A stretch of DNA of 64,000 bases from Pseudomonas sp. IPO3778 (GCF_013386825.1 NZ_JACARC010000041.1:77274-141273); one strand, 5' to 3'. Shown: positions 18,519 to 28,588, numbered from the stretch's first letter. Numbers and translations are program-made. Notes: generated from the sequence alone by a model not told the origin.

Positions 18519-19228
18519 CCGAAGCCGTGATGCAAGGTGCCGTAGCCACGGCGCATGAAAAACCTACCCTCAAAGACCTGGTGCAAGACTTCATCAGCAT
18601 GGCGCTGATCGTTCGCCGGGGTCGGCAGGTGACTTCGGTGAGTGCCTTTGAAGCCAGCGTGGACAGCTTTTTCAACACCCTGGAGCGCGATGCCCGCAGC
18701 GCCAACTACAGCGTAGACCAGGTCAAGGACACGCAGTACGCCCTGTGCGCCTTCCTCGACGAAAGCGTGCTGCGCTCCGGCGACAACGCCCTGCGCAACC
18801 ACTTTGAGTTGCAGCCGTTGCAGTTCCGCTATTTCGGCGTGCACCTGGCCGGTGAAGGGTTCTTTGAAAAGATCGAATCACTGCGCGGCGACGTGAAAGC
18901 CAACCTGGATGTGCTTGAGGTGTACCACCTGTGCCTGGCGCTGGGTTTCGAGGGCAAGTTCAGCCTCGGCCAGAAAGACCAACTGCGCTACCTGGCCAAC
19001 ACCCTCGGCCAGGATATCGCGCGCTACCGCAAGACCCCCAAAGCACTGTCGCCGGACTGGGCATTGCCGGATCAGGTCTCGCAGATGCTTCGTCACGAAG
19101 TCCCCGTGTGGCTGTATCTGGCGCTCATTGCGCTGGTCTGCGTTGCTGTTTACCTGACGCTGGACTGGCTGTTGGGCAAGGACGTCGCCGCGTTGGCAGA
19201 ACACATCAGCCAACTGTTCAGTGCCTGA
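18515..19228 (+). CDS. tssL: T6SS inner membrane protein TssL (DotU), short form
   Basis: This 237-residue DotU-family protein has a cytoplasmic helical domain (with YALCAFLDESVL and VYHLCLALGFEGKF) and a single C-terminal membrane helix (VWLYLALIALVCVAVYLTL, about 202-220). It lacks the peptidoglycan-binding extension found in many evolved TssL proteins. In this cluster an OmpA-type domain is instead fused to a TssM-like protein at 24119-26611, which could supply cell-wall anchoring. Confidence 0.94.
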   Translation: MTEAVMQGAVATAHEKPTLKDLVQDFISMALIVRRGRQVTSVSAFEASVDSFFNTLERDARSANYSVDQVKDTQYALCAFLDESVLRSGDNALRNHFELQPLQFRYFGVHLAGEGFFEKIESLRGDVKANLDVLEVYHLCLALGFEGKFSLGQKDQLRYLANTLGQDIARYRKTPKALSPDWALPDQVSQMLRHEVPVWLYLALIALVCVAVYLTLDWLLGKDVAALAEHISQLFSA

Positions 19229-19258
19229 GCACAGTTCAGGTAACCGGGTCAGGAAGAC

Positions 19259-22200
19259 ATGAAGACATTACTGCGCTTGTTGAAAAGTTTCTGGTTCCTC
19301 ATCCCCGTGCTGTGGGTGTTGAGCCTGCTGGCATGCTGGATCGCCGCGCCGCAGGTGCCGCAATTGAACCGCCATTTGCCGGAAGCACTGATTCTGATCA
19401 GTGCCTTTTATGTGCTGATCATTGTGCTGCGCCAATACAAGCGTATTCGCGCCGAGCACAACCTGGAGAGCCTGGTACAGCGTGAAGTCGATCGATCGCT
19501 GAAATCCGGCGGCGAGTTCCGCGACCAGCAGGTGCTGCGCGAACGCCTCAAGCACGCCATTGCCATGCTGCGTACCGACCGCGCCGCCGGTGGCGGCGGC
19601 TCTTCTGCGCTGTACGACCTGCCGTGGTACCTGGTGATCGGCATGTCTGCGGCGGGCAAAACCTCGCTGCTCAGCCGCTCGGGGCTGTCGGCCAACATTG
19701 CCAGCAGCGCGAATGAAAACGAAAGCGGCACCCAGCACTGCGACTGGTACTTCAGCCCTGACGCGGTGATGATCGATACCGCTGGGCGTTACCTGCGCGA
19801 CGATCAGTCCGCCAGTGACTTTGCGGACTTCCTGCGCCTGCTCAAAAAACAACGCAACAAGGCAGCGGTCAACGGTTTGGTACTGGTGGTCAGCCTGCCG
19901 GAGTTGCTCGCCGCCACCACGGATGAGCGTAACGCCCTGGCGGCGCAACTGGTGGCGCGTATTGAAGAATACGTCGACTGCCTGGGCGTGAACCCGCCGA
20001 TCTATCTGATGCTCAGCAAAACCGACCAACTGCCCGGTTTCAGCCAGGCATTCGAAGGCCTCGACCTCAACGAGCGTCAGCAACCGCTGGGCATGACCTT
20101 CGGCTTGTCGGAGATCCGCCACCACGGTTTGCGCAGCGTGCTGGATACCAAGCTGGCCAACCTGCACGGCCACATTCGCCGTCACGTCGATGCGCAGATG
20201 ATCGCCCTTGGCGCCGATGCCAATAGCGCGCTGCTGAACTTCCCGAACTACTTCGCTGAACTCGCGGGCGTTCTTGAGCAGTTCCTCCAGCACTTCGCCC
20301 CGCACGCCCACCAAGCCAACCCGTTGCTGCTGCGCGGCCTGTATTTCACCAGTGCGTTGCAGACCGACCAACAGCTGAGCCCGGTGTTTGAAGATGACCT
20401 GGCCGAGTCGTTCGCCTTGCATCCGCAGGCCGACCAAGCCCTGCCGGGCGATGGCAACACCCACAAAACCGGTGATCGCAGTTACTTCATTACCGACACG
20501 TTCCGCCGGGTGATTTTCCCGGACCGTGACCTGACGCTGTACCAATCGCGTTCCGGCCGCAAGTCGGCGCTGAACCCTGTGGTGATCGGCCTGGCACTGT
20601 TGGCCGGCGTCGTGTTCATCGGCTGGGAAGGCCTGTCGTTCAAGAATAACCGCGAGTGGCTGGCCTCCATGCGCCAGCAACTCAACGAGTTGGTGCAATC
20701 ACCCGACCGCGAGCAACTGCTTGCGTCCGGCCAGGGCCTGGAGCTGTTGCGTGACCAGATGACCGCCATCGAACGCTATCGCGATCACGGCGTGCCACTG
20801 CGACTGAGCGGCGGCCTGTACCGTGGCGATGACATCTACCTCGCCACCCAGAACGCCTACTTGCAGCAGTTGCGCACCCAGGCACTGGAGCCGGTGACAC
20901 TCAACCTGCAACGGCATCTGCGCGAATTCAACGAATTCGCAAAAACCATGGACCTGCAAAACGCCACGCCAACCCCGCCTGGCAAAGGCGCGCGTAAAGG
21001 CCCTTCGGTTGCTCAACGTGCGCAGCAATTAGCCGCGCGTACCGGGGCAGCCCCAACCAGCCTGAGCAGCCTCCCGCGCAGCGCCAGCGATGTCGGCCAG
21101 CGCCTGACCGGCGCGGCCAAGGGTTCGGCCCGGCAGGCGCGTGACAACGCCCTCGCCGCCCTGCGCAACCCGGCCACTGCGAGTGACGCTGCTGAATTGT
21201 CTGCCACCACCGGTGGGTTATCGCTGTCGGAAGAGATGCTCGGACGTCTGGACGAGCATCAGGTAGCGTCGATCATCGAGTCGTATAACACGCTGAAGCT
21301 CTACCTGATCCTCACCCGGCCGGCCGCGCACCCGGAAGCCGAGTTTGTCGGCGCGGCATTGCCGGTCGCCTGGGCAAACACCCTGAGCCAGGACAATCCG
21401 ATCGGCGAAAAAGTGATTCAGGACAACGTGCCGGTCTATGTGCAAATGCTCAAGAACGGGCTGGCCCCGACGCTGCCGCGTAACGAGCAACTGATCAGCG
21501 AGACGCAAAAGAGCCTCAAGTCGTTCATGATCTCCAGCTCCCTGGTAGACCGTGAATACCTGCGCCTGCAACTCGAATCCAGCCGCCAGTTCCCGGCGAT
21601 TGGTTTGAGCGACCTGGTGCCGCTGCCGGGCCGTCAACTGCTGTACAGCACCGAAGTGGTTCCGGCGATTTTCACTCGCCAGGGCTGGGACGAGTTCGTC
21701 AAGCCGGAGCTGATCAAGCTGGTCTCCAGCAACCTGCACAATGAAACCGACTGGGTGCTGGATGGCGAAGGCGGTGACAGCGTGGTGCAAAAAGCCAACT
21801 TCATCCGCGAGTTCATGGCGCGCTACAAACGCGACTACACCCAGGCCTGGTACACCTTGGTCGGCAGCGTGGGTGTGCGTCACTTCACCGACATGGCCAA
21901 CGCCACTCAACAGCTCTCGCTGCTCAGTGACGTGCAGAACTCTCCGGTCAAGCGGTTGCTGTCGGCGGTCAACGAAAACACCCAATGGGACCTTCCCGAG
22001 GCGCATGAGGCCGAGCAACCGGGCACCAAGCGCGCGGACAGCTTCTGGAGCAAGGTCAGCGGCATCTTCGATAACACCGACGTGTCGCCGAGCACACTGG
22101 TTTCGCCGCTGCCTGCGGTCAATGACGGCAGCCTGGCCAAACGCTTTGAACCGGTCTCGCGGGTTTTCGCCGCACAGAATGCCGAAGGTGCAGACAGCAC

Positions 22201-23164
22201 CATCATGGACCGCTACCTGGCTGCGCTGCGCAAACTCAAAGTGCGCGTCAATAACATCCAGCGTTCGCAGGACGTCGGCAAAAGCAGCAAGCAGTTGATC
22301 AGCGAGACCCTGGAAGGCCAGCCTAGCGAAGTCACCAGCGTGCGCAACTATGTGGAAACCACGATCGACACCAGCCAGGGCGGGCTGTCGAGTTCGCTGC
22401 AAAGCCTGTTCAGCCTGCCGATCCAGTACACCTGGGAAACCCTGCGCGACCCGGCGGGCGAGCAAATCGCCAAGGCCTGGGCGCAGCAGATTGCCAAGCC
22501 GTGGGAACAGGTCATGGCCCGTCGTTACCCAATTGCCGCCGGCAGCCGCAACGAAGCATCGGTCAAGGACCTGCAGCGTTTTGTCGATCCGCAGTCGGGC
22601 CTGCTGCCGAACTTCAAGCGTAACGAAATCGGCAACCTTGCCGGTGGCGAAGGCCTGGGCATGAGCAGTGGCGCCAAGTCGGCCCCGCTGGTCAATCCGG
22701 CCATGGTCAACAGCATCGACAAGGCCAGTTCGCTGGGCGAAGTGATCGCCAGCCTGTCGGATCGCGACAACGGCTTCGAGATCATGCTGGAGCCGTCGGC
22801 CTACTTCACCGACGTCGTCTTCACCCTGGACGGCCAGGTGCAGCACTACCGCAACGGCAAGACCAGCTGGAGCCGGTTCTCGTGGCCGGGCACCACCACT
22901 ACGCCGGGCGCACGCCTTGATGTGGTGACGCTGAGCGGCGAGCGCGTCACGGTGTTCGACTATCCGGGACGCTGGGGCCTGCTGCGCATGAACGACAGTG
23001 CGCGGGTCGACGACCTTGATGGTATCCAGCAGCGTTTCAGCTGGAACACCGCCAGCGGTCCGGTCAGCTTGGCCGTGCGCAACTATGGCGGCGTGAAGCT
23101 CACCGACCTGGCCAACGTCAAGGCGCTGAGCGCACTGAGCGCTGGCGACGGGCGCGCCAAGTGA
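19259..23164 (+). CDS. tssM: T6SS inner membrane protein TssM (IcmF)
   Basis: This 1301-residue protein has membrane helices at about 8-28 and 42-58 and a third near 440-458. Its cytoplasmic NTPase domain has Walker A GMSAAGKT at 128-135, the DTAGRY switch and a SKTD motif. The long periplasmic part ends in the beta-rich domain that contacts TssJ. A proline- and alanine-rich stretch at about 570-640 (TPTPPGKGARKGPS and onward) is a likely linker. The NTPase motifs look intact. It starts 30 bases after tssL. Confidence 0.95.
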   Translation: MKTLLRLLKSFWFLIPVLWVLSLLACWIAAPQVPQLNRHLPEALILISAFYVLIIVLRQYKRIRAEHNLESLVQREVDRSLKSGGEFRDQQVLRERLKHAIAMLRTDRAAGGGGSSALYDLPWYLVIGMSAAGKTSLLSRSGLSANIASSANENESGTQHCDWYFSPDAVMIDTAGRYLRDDQSASDFADFLRLLKKQRNKAAVNGLVLVVSLPELLAATTDERNALAAQLVARIEEYVDCLGVNPPIYLMLSKTDQLPGFSQAFEGLDLNERQQPLGMTFGLSEIRHHGLRSVLDTKLANLHGHIRRHVDAQMIALGADANSALLNFPNYFAELAGVLEQFLQHFAPHAHQANPLLLRGLYFTSALQTDQQLSPVFEDDLAESFALHPQADQALPGDGNTHKTGDRSYFITDTFRRVIFPDRDLTLYQSRSGRKSALNPVVIGLALLAGVVFIGWEGLSFKNNREWLASMRQQLNELVQSPDREQLLASGQGLELLRDQMTAIERYRDHGVPLRLSGGLYRGDDIYLATQNAYLQQLRTQALEPVTLNLQRHLREFNEFAKTMDLQNATPTPPGKGARKGPSVAQRAQQLAARTGAAPTSLSSLPRSASDVGQRLTGAAKGSARQARDNALAALRNPATASDAAELSATTGGLSLSEEMLGRLDEHQVASIIESYNTLKLYLILTRPAAHPEAEFVGAALPVAWANTLSQDNPIGEKVIQDNVPVYVQMLKNGLAPTLPRNEQLISETQKSLKSFMISSSLVDREYLRLQLESSRQFPAIGLSDLVPLPGRQLLYSTEVVPAIFTRQGWDEFVKPELIKLVSSNLHNETDWVLDGEGGDSVVQKANFIREFMARYKRDYTQAWYTLVGSVGVRHFTDMANATQQLSLLSDVQNSPVKRLLSAVNENTQWDLPEAHEAEQPGTKRADSFWSKVSGIFDNTDVSPSTLVSPLPAVNDGSLAKRFEPVSRVFAAQNAEGADSTIMDRYLAALRKLKVRVNNIQRSQDVGKSSKQLISETLEGQPSEVTSVRNYVETTIDTSQGGLSSSLQSLFSLPIQYTWETLRDPAGEQIAKAWAQQIAKPWEQVMARRYPIAAGSRNEASVKDLQRFVDPQSGLLPNFKRNEIGNLAGGEGLGMSSGAKSAPLVNPAMVNSIDKASSLGEVIASLSDRDNGFEIMLEPSAYFTDVVFTLDGQVQHYRNGKTSWSRFSWPGTTTTPGARLDVVTLSGERVTVFDYPGRWGLLRMNDSARVDDLDGIQQRFSWNTASGPVSLAVRNYGGVKLTDLANVKALSALSAGDGRAK

Positions 23165-23195
23165 GGATTCGAGCCATGCATCAGGAGGGCCGCCG

Positions 23196-24122
23196 GTGAT
23201 CGGGTGTTTCGGCAAAGTGCCTGCCAGCGCAGATTTCGTCAGCCTGCATGGTGCTGCACAAGAGGTCTGCGAGTTCGACGCGTGGTTGCAGGGCGCCCTC
23301 TCGGCCATGCAACACCGCGAAGACTGGCGCGAGCTGTTCGATCGCTTGCCGGTGTGCCTGTTCAGCTATCGCGCGAGTAACGGCAACTGGCTGTTGGGCG
23401 GGCTGATCAGCTCGCGGGACTTCAGTGCCCGGCGCTACCCGTTTTTCATCTTCCAGACGGTCAAGGCCAGCGATGCGCAGCCCCTGGTGAACCCGTTCAC
23501 CCTGAGCGAATTGTTCTGCGGGCAGATCAAACCGTTGCTGCACATGGCCGCTCAGGGCGAGAGCACCTCGGTGCTGTTTGAGCGCATCAAGGCCCTGCGT
23601 CCGTTGCAAGCGCAGGACTTTGAACTGTTCCGCCGCGTGCACGACAAGTTCCTGGTGAACTTCAACCTGCGCGACATCACCCGCTCGCTGGAAGACGCTT
23701 ACCCGGAGTTCGTCAGCAATGCCGTACTGACTCGCCTGCAGGCGTTGCAGCATCCGATGCAGCACAAAAGCAGCATGGCAATCTCACTGCCGTTGCCGGC
23801 CGAACGGGGTTTGAAGAACCCGACCGCCGACCTGTGGGTCAACTGGCTCACGCGCATGAAAAGCGCCGACACCGCGCCGCAGATCAGCGTGCTGGCCGAT
23901 GACTTCATGCGCCCCAAGCTGTTGTGCTTTGCCTCGCGCAGCAGCAACGGCCTGTACCGGGTGCTCACGGGCACCAGCGAACGCCTGGAAAGTTACGACG
24001 TGCTGGCGCCGTTTGACGCCTTCGACGAGCACCACCATGCCCATGCTTTCCCTGAAAGCGACCGCCCTCTCTATGACGTTATCGACCGTTTTGTCGATGC
24101 CCTGGATTTGAAGTCCGTATGA
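23196..24122 (+). CDS. tagF: T6SS regulator TagF
   Basis: This 308-residue protein begins with the TagF domain signature GCFGKVPASADFVS and has SYRASNGNWLLGGLI. In P. aeruginosa TagF holds the T6SS in check after translation by acting on Fha, in balance with a kinase/phosphatase pair. Neither Fha nor that pair is encoded in this cluster. It starts at a GTG with an AGGAGG site and overlaps the next gene by 4 bases (ATGA). No separate phosphatase domain is visible, so the C-terminal half is of unclear role. Confidence 0.9.
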   Translation: MIGCFGKVPASADFVSLHGAAQEVCEFDAWLQGALSAMQHREDWRELFDRLPVCLFSYRASNGNWLLGGLISSRDFSARRYPFFIFQTVKASDAQPLVNPFTLSELFCGQIKPLLHMAAQGESTSVLFERIKALRPLQAQDFELFRRVHDKFLVNFNLRDITRSLEDAYPEFVSNAVLTRLQALQHPMQHKSSMAISLPLPAERGLKNPTADLWVNWLTRMKSADTAPQISVLADDFMRPKLLCFASRSSNGLYRVLTGTSERLESYDVLAPFDAFDEHHHAHAFPESDRPLYDVIDRFVDALDLKSV

Positions 24123-26611
24123 ACAGAATCAAATATTATTTCCTGCGCTACCAACCCTACATTCTCGGGGTGCTGTTCTTCCTGACGATTTTTATCGTGT
24201 GGGGGATCGGTCGCGCGTTCGACTTCAATTCGCTCTATAGCCTGCTGACCGGGATCGGGGTGTTCCTGGTGCTGTCGTCCGGCTACGTGGTGCTGCTGTA
24301 TCGTGGCGTCTCCCGGCATCACAACCTCGAAGGCCTGCTGCGCGAAGACGCCGACCAGGCTGTGCTGAATGCCAGCCCGGCCGACCGTGAAGAAGTCAGC
24401 CTGCTGCGCGAACGCCTGCTGCAAAGCATCGAGCGCCTGAACAGCAATAAACCTCGTGGCACCCAGCCCAAAGATGCACTGTACGCCCTGCCCTGGTACC
24501 TGGTGATCGGTCAGCCCGCTGCGGGCAAGAGCACCATGCTGTACCAGTCCGGGCTGAATTTTCCGTATGCCGAACGCGAAGGCGCGCGTGTCGCCGGCCT
24601 GGGCGGCACCCGCAACTGCGACTGGTTCTTCAGCTCCGAAGCCGTGCTGCTGGACACCGCCGGGCGCTACATGAACAACCAGGAAGAAGCCGGCAAATGG
24701 CGCGCGTTTTTGCAGCTGCTGCGCCAACACCGTCAACGTCGCCCGCTGAACGGCTTGATCGTGGCGGTCAGTATCCACGACATCCTGCAATCCTCGCTCG
24801 AAGATCAGGAGCGCATTGCCAAGCGCTTGCGTGAGCGCATCCAGGAAACCCACGCGCTGCTCGAAGTGCGGTTGCCGGTGTACCTGGTGTTCACCAAGTG
24901 CGATCTGGTGCCGGGGTTCGCGCCCTTCTACAGCCAGCTGGATGACGTGGCCCGCGGCGAAGTGATGGGCAAGACCTTCTCTCATAAGGGGTTTGAGCAG
25001 GCCGACTGGGGCCAGCGGTTCGGCGTGGCGATGGATGAACTGATCACCTATTGGCAGGCCGTGGCCGGCCAGCAATTGGTGCAGCAAGACATTCAGGTCA
25101 CTCGCCAGAACTCGTCGGTGTATCGCTTCCCGCTGGAGCTGGCGGCGTTGAAGCCGCGCCTGCACCTGTTTGTGGATGCCTTGCTGCGGGCCAACCCGTA
25201 TCAAAACGCCGAACTGCTGCGCGGCTTCTACTTCACCAGCGCACTGGATGCCGATCAGCCGGAAATGGGCGGCCATGCTCGCCAGGTCACCGAGCGATTC
25301 TCGCTGGAAAGCGATCAGGAACCGGCCAGCGGCCAGGCGCAACCGCGGGCGTTGTTTATCAATAGCCTGTTCCGCAAGGTGATCATTCCCGACCAGCATC
25401 TGGTGGCGCTGTACACCACCAACCACCGCGAGCGTCGGCGCAAAGCAGCCTGGATCGGCAGCTTCGGCGCCCTGGCCCTGCTGCTGTGTGGCCTGTGGGG
25501 CTGGTCTTACTGGAACAACAAAAACACGATCCAGACCCTGTCTGCCGAGCTGGCCCAAGCGTCGACCGATGACCGCGCCGCCACCGGCCAATACACCGCC
25601 TGGCACACGCTGGACAGCCTGCGTTCATGGACTGCGCACTATTACAGCCAGCACCACGAGGAAGGCGTGCCGCTGCGCATGCGGCTGGGCCTTTACCAGG
25701 GGCACGAGATCGAGCCGTTGCTGCGCAGCCGGTACTTCTCGCGCCTCGAAACGGTGATGCTCAAGCCCACCGCCGACAACCTCACCCGCTCGTTGTACCT
25801 GCTGACCACCATCAAGGTGTACCAGCGCAACGCCAAGGAACTGCTGCCGGTGACCGGTATCGACAGCGTCGAGCCGAAGGCGTTGCCCACGGACAATCGT
25901 GCACAATCGATCGCCAACTTCGGCACCGCGACCCTCGACACCTACATCATGTTGTCGCGCGCCCAGCGGGAGAAGGCTGACCCGGCGTTCCTCAAGGCAA
26001 AGATCCCGGACTACTGGTACCCCGCAATCGCCCGCCAGACTGGCAAGACCATCGGCCAGAATGATGCCGCCGGTACCCATCAGGATTACGAATACGCCAG
26101 TCGCCAGATCAATTTCTACAGCGATCAGATTCATGAGCAGGACGTGCCACGCATCCTCGACAACGCGTTCCTGACGTCCAGTTCGCGCAATTACATCAAT
26201 AGCCTGCTGACTCAGTCGCTGCGCTCCATCGAGACGATCACGCTGGAGTCCGACACGTTATTCGCCTTTGGCCGCGCCGACTTCCAGAGCCTGAAAAGCG
26301 AAGGTCAGGCACAGTTGAGCGCCATTGCCGGCAAGCTCTTGAGCACGCCTAACATCGGCAAAATCATCATTGCCGGGCATGCCGACCAACTGGGGGATCG
26401 CCAGGGCAACCTGGCGGTCTCAAAACAGCGGGCGCAAACCATCAAAACCTATCTGGTGGGTAAAGGTGTACCGGCTGAACTGGTGGACGTGGTCGGTGAA
26501 GGCAGCGAAAAGCCGCTGGTGAAATGCGACATGCAACTGCCCCGCGCTGCCCTGATTCAGTGCCTTGAGCCGAACAGGCGGGTAGAGATCGAAGTGCGCG
26601 CGCTCAACTGA
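24119..26611 (+). CDS. Second TssM-like NTPase fused to an OmpA peptidoglycan-binding domain
   Basis: This 830-residue protein repeats the N-terminal design of TssM: two membrane helices (about 13-31 and 42-60), Walker A GQPAAGKS at 131-138, LLDTAGRY, a TKCD motif, and a third helix near 440-457. A shorter periplasmic part follows. The last ~120 residues are an OmpA-type domain: IIIAGHADQLGDRQGN, then SKQRAQTI, ending PNRRVEIEV. The Asp and Arg that bind diaminopimelate in such domains are present. Because TssL here lacks a cell-wall domain, this fusion may anchor the membrane complex to peptidoglycan. It is coupled to tagF by a 4-base overlap. Confidence 0.88.
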   Translation: MNRIKYYFLRYQPYILGVLFFLTIFIVWGIGRAFDFNSLYSLLTGIGVFLVLSSGYVVLLYRGVSRHHNLEGLLREDADQAVLNASPADREEVSLLRERLLQSIERLNSNKPRGTQPKDALYALPWYLVIGQPAAGKSTMLYQSGLNFPYAEREGARVAGLGGTRNCDWFFSSEAVLLDTAGRYMNNQEEAGKWRAFLQLLRQHRQRRPLNGLIVAVSIHDILQSSLEDQERIAKRLRERIQETHALLEVRLPVYLVFTKCDLVPGFAPFYSQLDDVARGEVMGKTFSHKGFEQADWGQRFGVAMDELITYWQAVAGQQLVQQDIQVTRQNSSVYRFPLELAALKPRLHLFVDALLRANPYQNAELLRGFYFTSALDADQPEMGGHARQVTERFSLESDQEPASGQAQPRALFINSLFRKVIIPDQHLVALYTTNHRERRRKAAWIGSFGALALLLCGLWGWSYWNNKNTIQTLSAELAQASTDDRAATGQYTAWHTLDSLRSWTAHYYSQHHEEGVPLRMRLGLYQGHEIEPLLRSRYFSRLETVMLKPTADNLTRSLYLLTTIKVYQRNAKELLPVTGIDSVEPKALPTDNRAQSIANFGTATLDTYIMLSRAQREKADPAFLKAKIPDYWYPAIARQTGKTIGQNDAAGTHQDYEYASRQINFYSDQIHEQDVPRILDNAFLTSSSRNYINSLLTQSLRSIETITLESDTLFAFGRADFQSLKSEGQAQLSAIAGKLLSTPNIGKIIIAGHADQLGDRQGNLAVSKQRAQTIKTYLVGKGVPAELVDVVGEGSEKPLVKCDMQLPRAALIQCLEPNRRVEIEVRALN

Positions 26612-26763
26612 GCTCGCGGGTTTTAGACGTATACCGCTGCCTGGGCCGGTGCCGGGGCGGCGGAAAAAGAAGCCGGTCTTGATTTTTTCAGGACGGTTAA
26701 AGCAAGAGCTGTGATCCCGGACGGGTAGATACAACTCTTAAACAGTGAAAGGAGATATTAAAA

Positions 26764-27282
26764 ATGGCATTTGACGCATATATCCAAATCGACGGCATCC
26801 CAGGCGAAGTTCTGGACGATAAACATAAGGACTGGATCGAAGTGCTGGGCTACGAGTATGGCGCCACTCAAGCCACTTCTGCCACCGCCAGCTCTTCGGG
26901 CGGCGCATCGTCCGAGCGCGTCGCGCTGAGCGACTTCAGCATCCGCAAAGCGGTAGACAAGGCCTCGGCGAAGCTGTTCGAAGCGTGCTGCAAGGGTACT
27001 CACATCGCCAAGATCCAGTTGAACGTCAACCGTGCGGGTGGCGACAAGCTGACCTACCTGACCATCAACCTGGAAGAAGTCGTGGTGTCTTCCGTCAAGG
27101 CCGTCGCAGGCGGCAACCAAGGGGGTGAAGACAAATCCGTCAGCGACCTGCCGATCGAAGAAGTCAGCTTTAACTTCGCTCGCATCAAGACCACCTACAC
27201 CCAGCAGAGCCGTGCAGACGGCCAGGGTGGCGGTAACGTTACCGGCGGCTGGGATCGTACGGCAAACAAGGTTTTCGCTTAA
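26764..27282 (+). CDS. hcp: T6SS tube protein Hcp
   Basis: This 172-residue Hcp1-type protein forms the inner tube and can carry effectors in its lumen. It starts MAFDAYIQIDGIPGE and has the family blocks FSIRKAVDKASAKLFEAC and VSFNFARIKTTYT. The glycine- and serine-rich loop near 38-50 is longer than in some Hcp proteins. A strong GAAAGGAGATAT site and a 150-base gap upstream suggest separate, high expression. A terminator-like hairpin follows. Confidence 0.95.
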   Translation: MAFDAYIQIDGIPGEVLDDKHKDWIEVLGYEYGATQATSATASSSGGASSERVALSDFSIRKAVDKASAKLFEACCKGTHIAKIQLNVNRAGGDKLTYLTINLEEVVVSSVKAVAGGNQGGEDKSVSDLPIEEVSFNFARIKTTYTQQSRADGQGGGNVTGGWDRTANKVFA

Positions 27283-27297
27283 CTACTTGGCGATTTC

Positions 27298-27354
27298 GGG
27301 GCCCGAAACGGGCCCCACCTCAACGCCGTGCCTGCACTTGGGCACGGTGTTTTT
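27298..27354 (+). terminator. Double hairpin terminator between hcp and tssA
   Basis: Two perfect stems stand in series: GGGGCCCG with its complement at 27298-27316, and CCGTGCC with its complement at 27326-27347 followed by TGTTTTT. The second is a classic intrinsic terminator. It would let hcp be made in excess over tssA, and reduce read-through to the last gene. Confidence 0.8.
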
Positions 27355-27374
27355 GACACTGAGCAGAGTTATCT

Positions 27375-28472
27375 ATGTCTGAATTTCTCAACGGCCTTTC
27401 AATGGCAGAGCTGACCAGCCCCATAGACGGGGGAAGTGGCGCGGACCTGAGTTTTTCTGCGTTGTTCGATCAGATCAAGGAAGCTCGTCGCGCAGACCCC
27501 GCCTACTTGACCCAGGGAGACTGGCAAACCGAACTCAAATCTTCGGATTGGGACCTGACCGTCACCCTGGCCGCACAAGGCCTCGCTCAACAGAGCAAAG
27601 ACCTGATGCTGGTTTCCTGGCTTTCAGAAGGCCTCGCGCACCAATATCACTTTGTTGGCATTCACTTCGGCTTGACCCTCGCCCAGCGTATTTTGCAGGC
27701 ATTCTGGGACGACTTGTACCCTACGCTTGAAGACGGCATGGAAGAGCGCAACGCCCGCCTTGCCTGGCTCAAAGCCTCACTCGTTGATGTGGTCGGCGGA
27801 TTGCCGATTACCAGTGGTGATAACTTCGGCCTGTTGCGTTATGACGAATCCCGTCATGTAGAAAATCTCGCCTTGCAGAACCCCCAAGCCATGCGGGCCG
27901 CTATTGATGAAGGCAAGATCAATGCGGAGATTTTCCAGCGTTCGGTGGTCCTCACCGACACCGATCACCTTCGCCTCAAGGCCACGGAAATCACAGCCTG
28001 CCTTATGGCCTGCCGACAGCTCCAGGCCACCTGCGACAGCCTGTTCGGGCGCGAGGCGACGAGTTTTGTTGCACTTGACGACATCCTGTCGCGAGCCCTG
28101 CGACTGGTGGAGAAGCTGTTGAAAGACCGAGGAATCGAGCTCAATCCGGCGCACATAGAGCCGGCCACTCTTGGCACTCCAGAATTGGATAACCCCCAGG
28201 CAGGTGCTGCAATGCCCTCACAACAGCACACCCCATCCTCGACCCAGTTGCGGACTACCCCAGGTACCCGCGATGAAGCCTTCACAATGCTGGCGAGCGT
28301 GGCGCAGTTCTTCAAAACCACCGAACCTCACAGCCCCGTGCCCTACCTGATCGAACGCGCTATCAAGTGGGGCAACATGCCGCTTGAGGGATGGTTGAGT
28401 GATGTGATTAAAGACGGAAACGTGATTGACGGTATCCGTGACGTACTTGGAACCAAAGAAACGAAATCCTGA
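27375..28472 (+). CDS. tssA: T6SS assembly protein TssA
   Basis: This 365-residue protein has the ImpA N-terminal domain (about 20-150, with DWQTELKSSDWDLTVTLAA). A variable linker rich in Pro/Gln/Thr follows (about 270-300), then the C-terminal block FKTTEPHSPVPYLIERAIKW typical of TssA. TssA guides baseplate and sheath assembly. Its position at the far end of the cluster, behind a terminator, is less common than beside tssB. It starts 20 bases after the hairpin. Confidence 0.9.
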   Translation: MSEFLNGLSMAELTSPIDGGSGADLSFSALFDQIKEARRADPAYLTQGDWQTELKSSDWDLTVTLAAQGLAQQSKDLMLVSWLSEGLAHQYHFVGIHFGLTLAQRILQAFWDDLYPTLEDGMEERNARLAWLKASLVDVVGGLPITSGDNFGLLRYDESRHVENLALQNPQAMRAAIDEGKINAEIFQRSVVLTDTDHLRLKATEITACLMACRQLQATCDSLFGREATSFVALDDILSRALRLVEKLLKDRGIELNPAHIEPATLGTPELDNPQAGAAMPSQQHTPSSTQLRTTPGTRDEAFTMLASVAQFFKTTEPHSPVPYLIERAIKWGNMPLEGWLSDVIKDGNVIDGIRDVLGTKETKS

Positions 28473-28588
28473 TGTCTCTCGCCCCACATCGGCGCGCCCC
28501 TGAAAAATGAACAAATGTGACGGCTGTCTGCGCCTGCCTCGCCAGTGACTACCTTGAAGGCATCAAGCCGATCAAGGAACCCGACAGC

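Noticed and set aside
21218..23308. Long minus-strand open frame (696 codons) inside tssM
   Set aside because: It lies entirely opposite the TssM coding frame in GC-rich DNA, where antisense frames stay open by codon bias; the composition (rich in Arg, His, Gln, Val) is that of a shadow frame.
24119..26611. Reading the fusion protein as an evolved TssL with OmpA domain
   Set aside because: The N-terminal part has the TssM NTPase motifs and topology, and a separate short TssL is encoded at 18515-19228.
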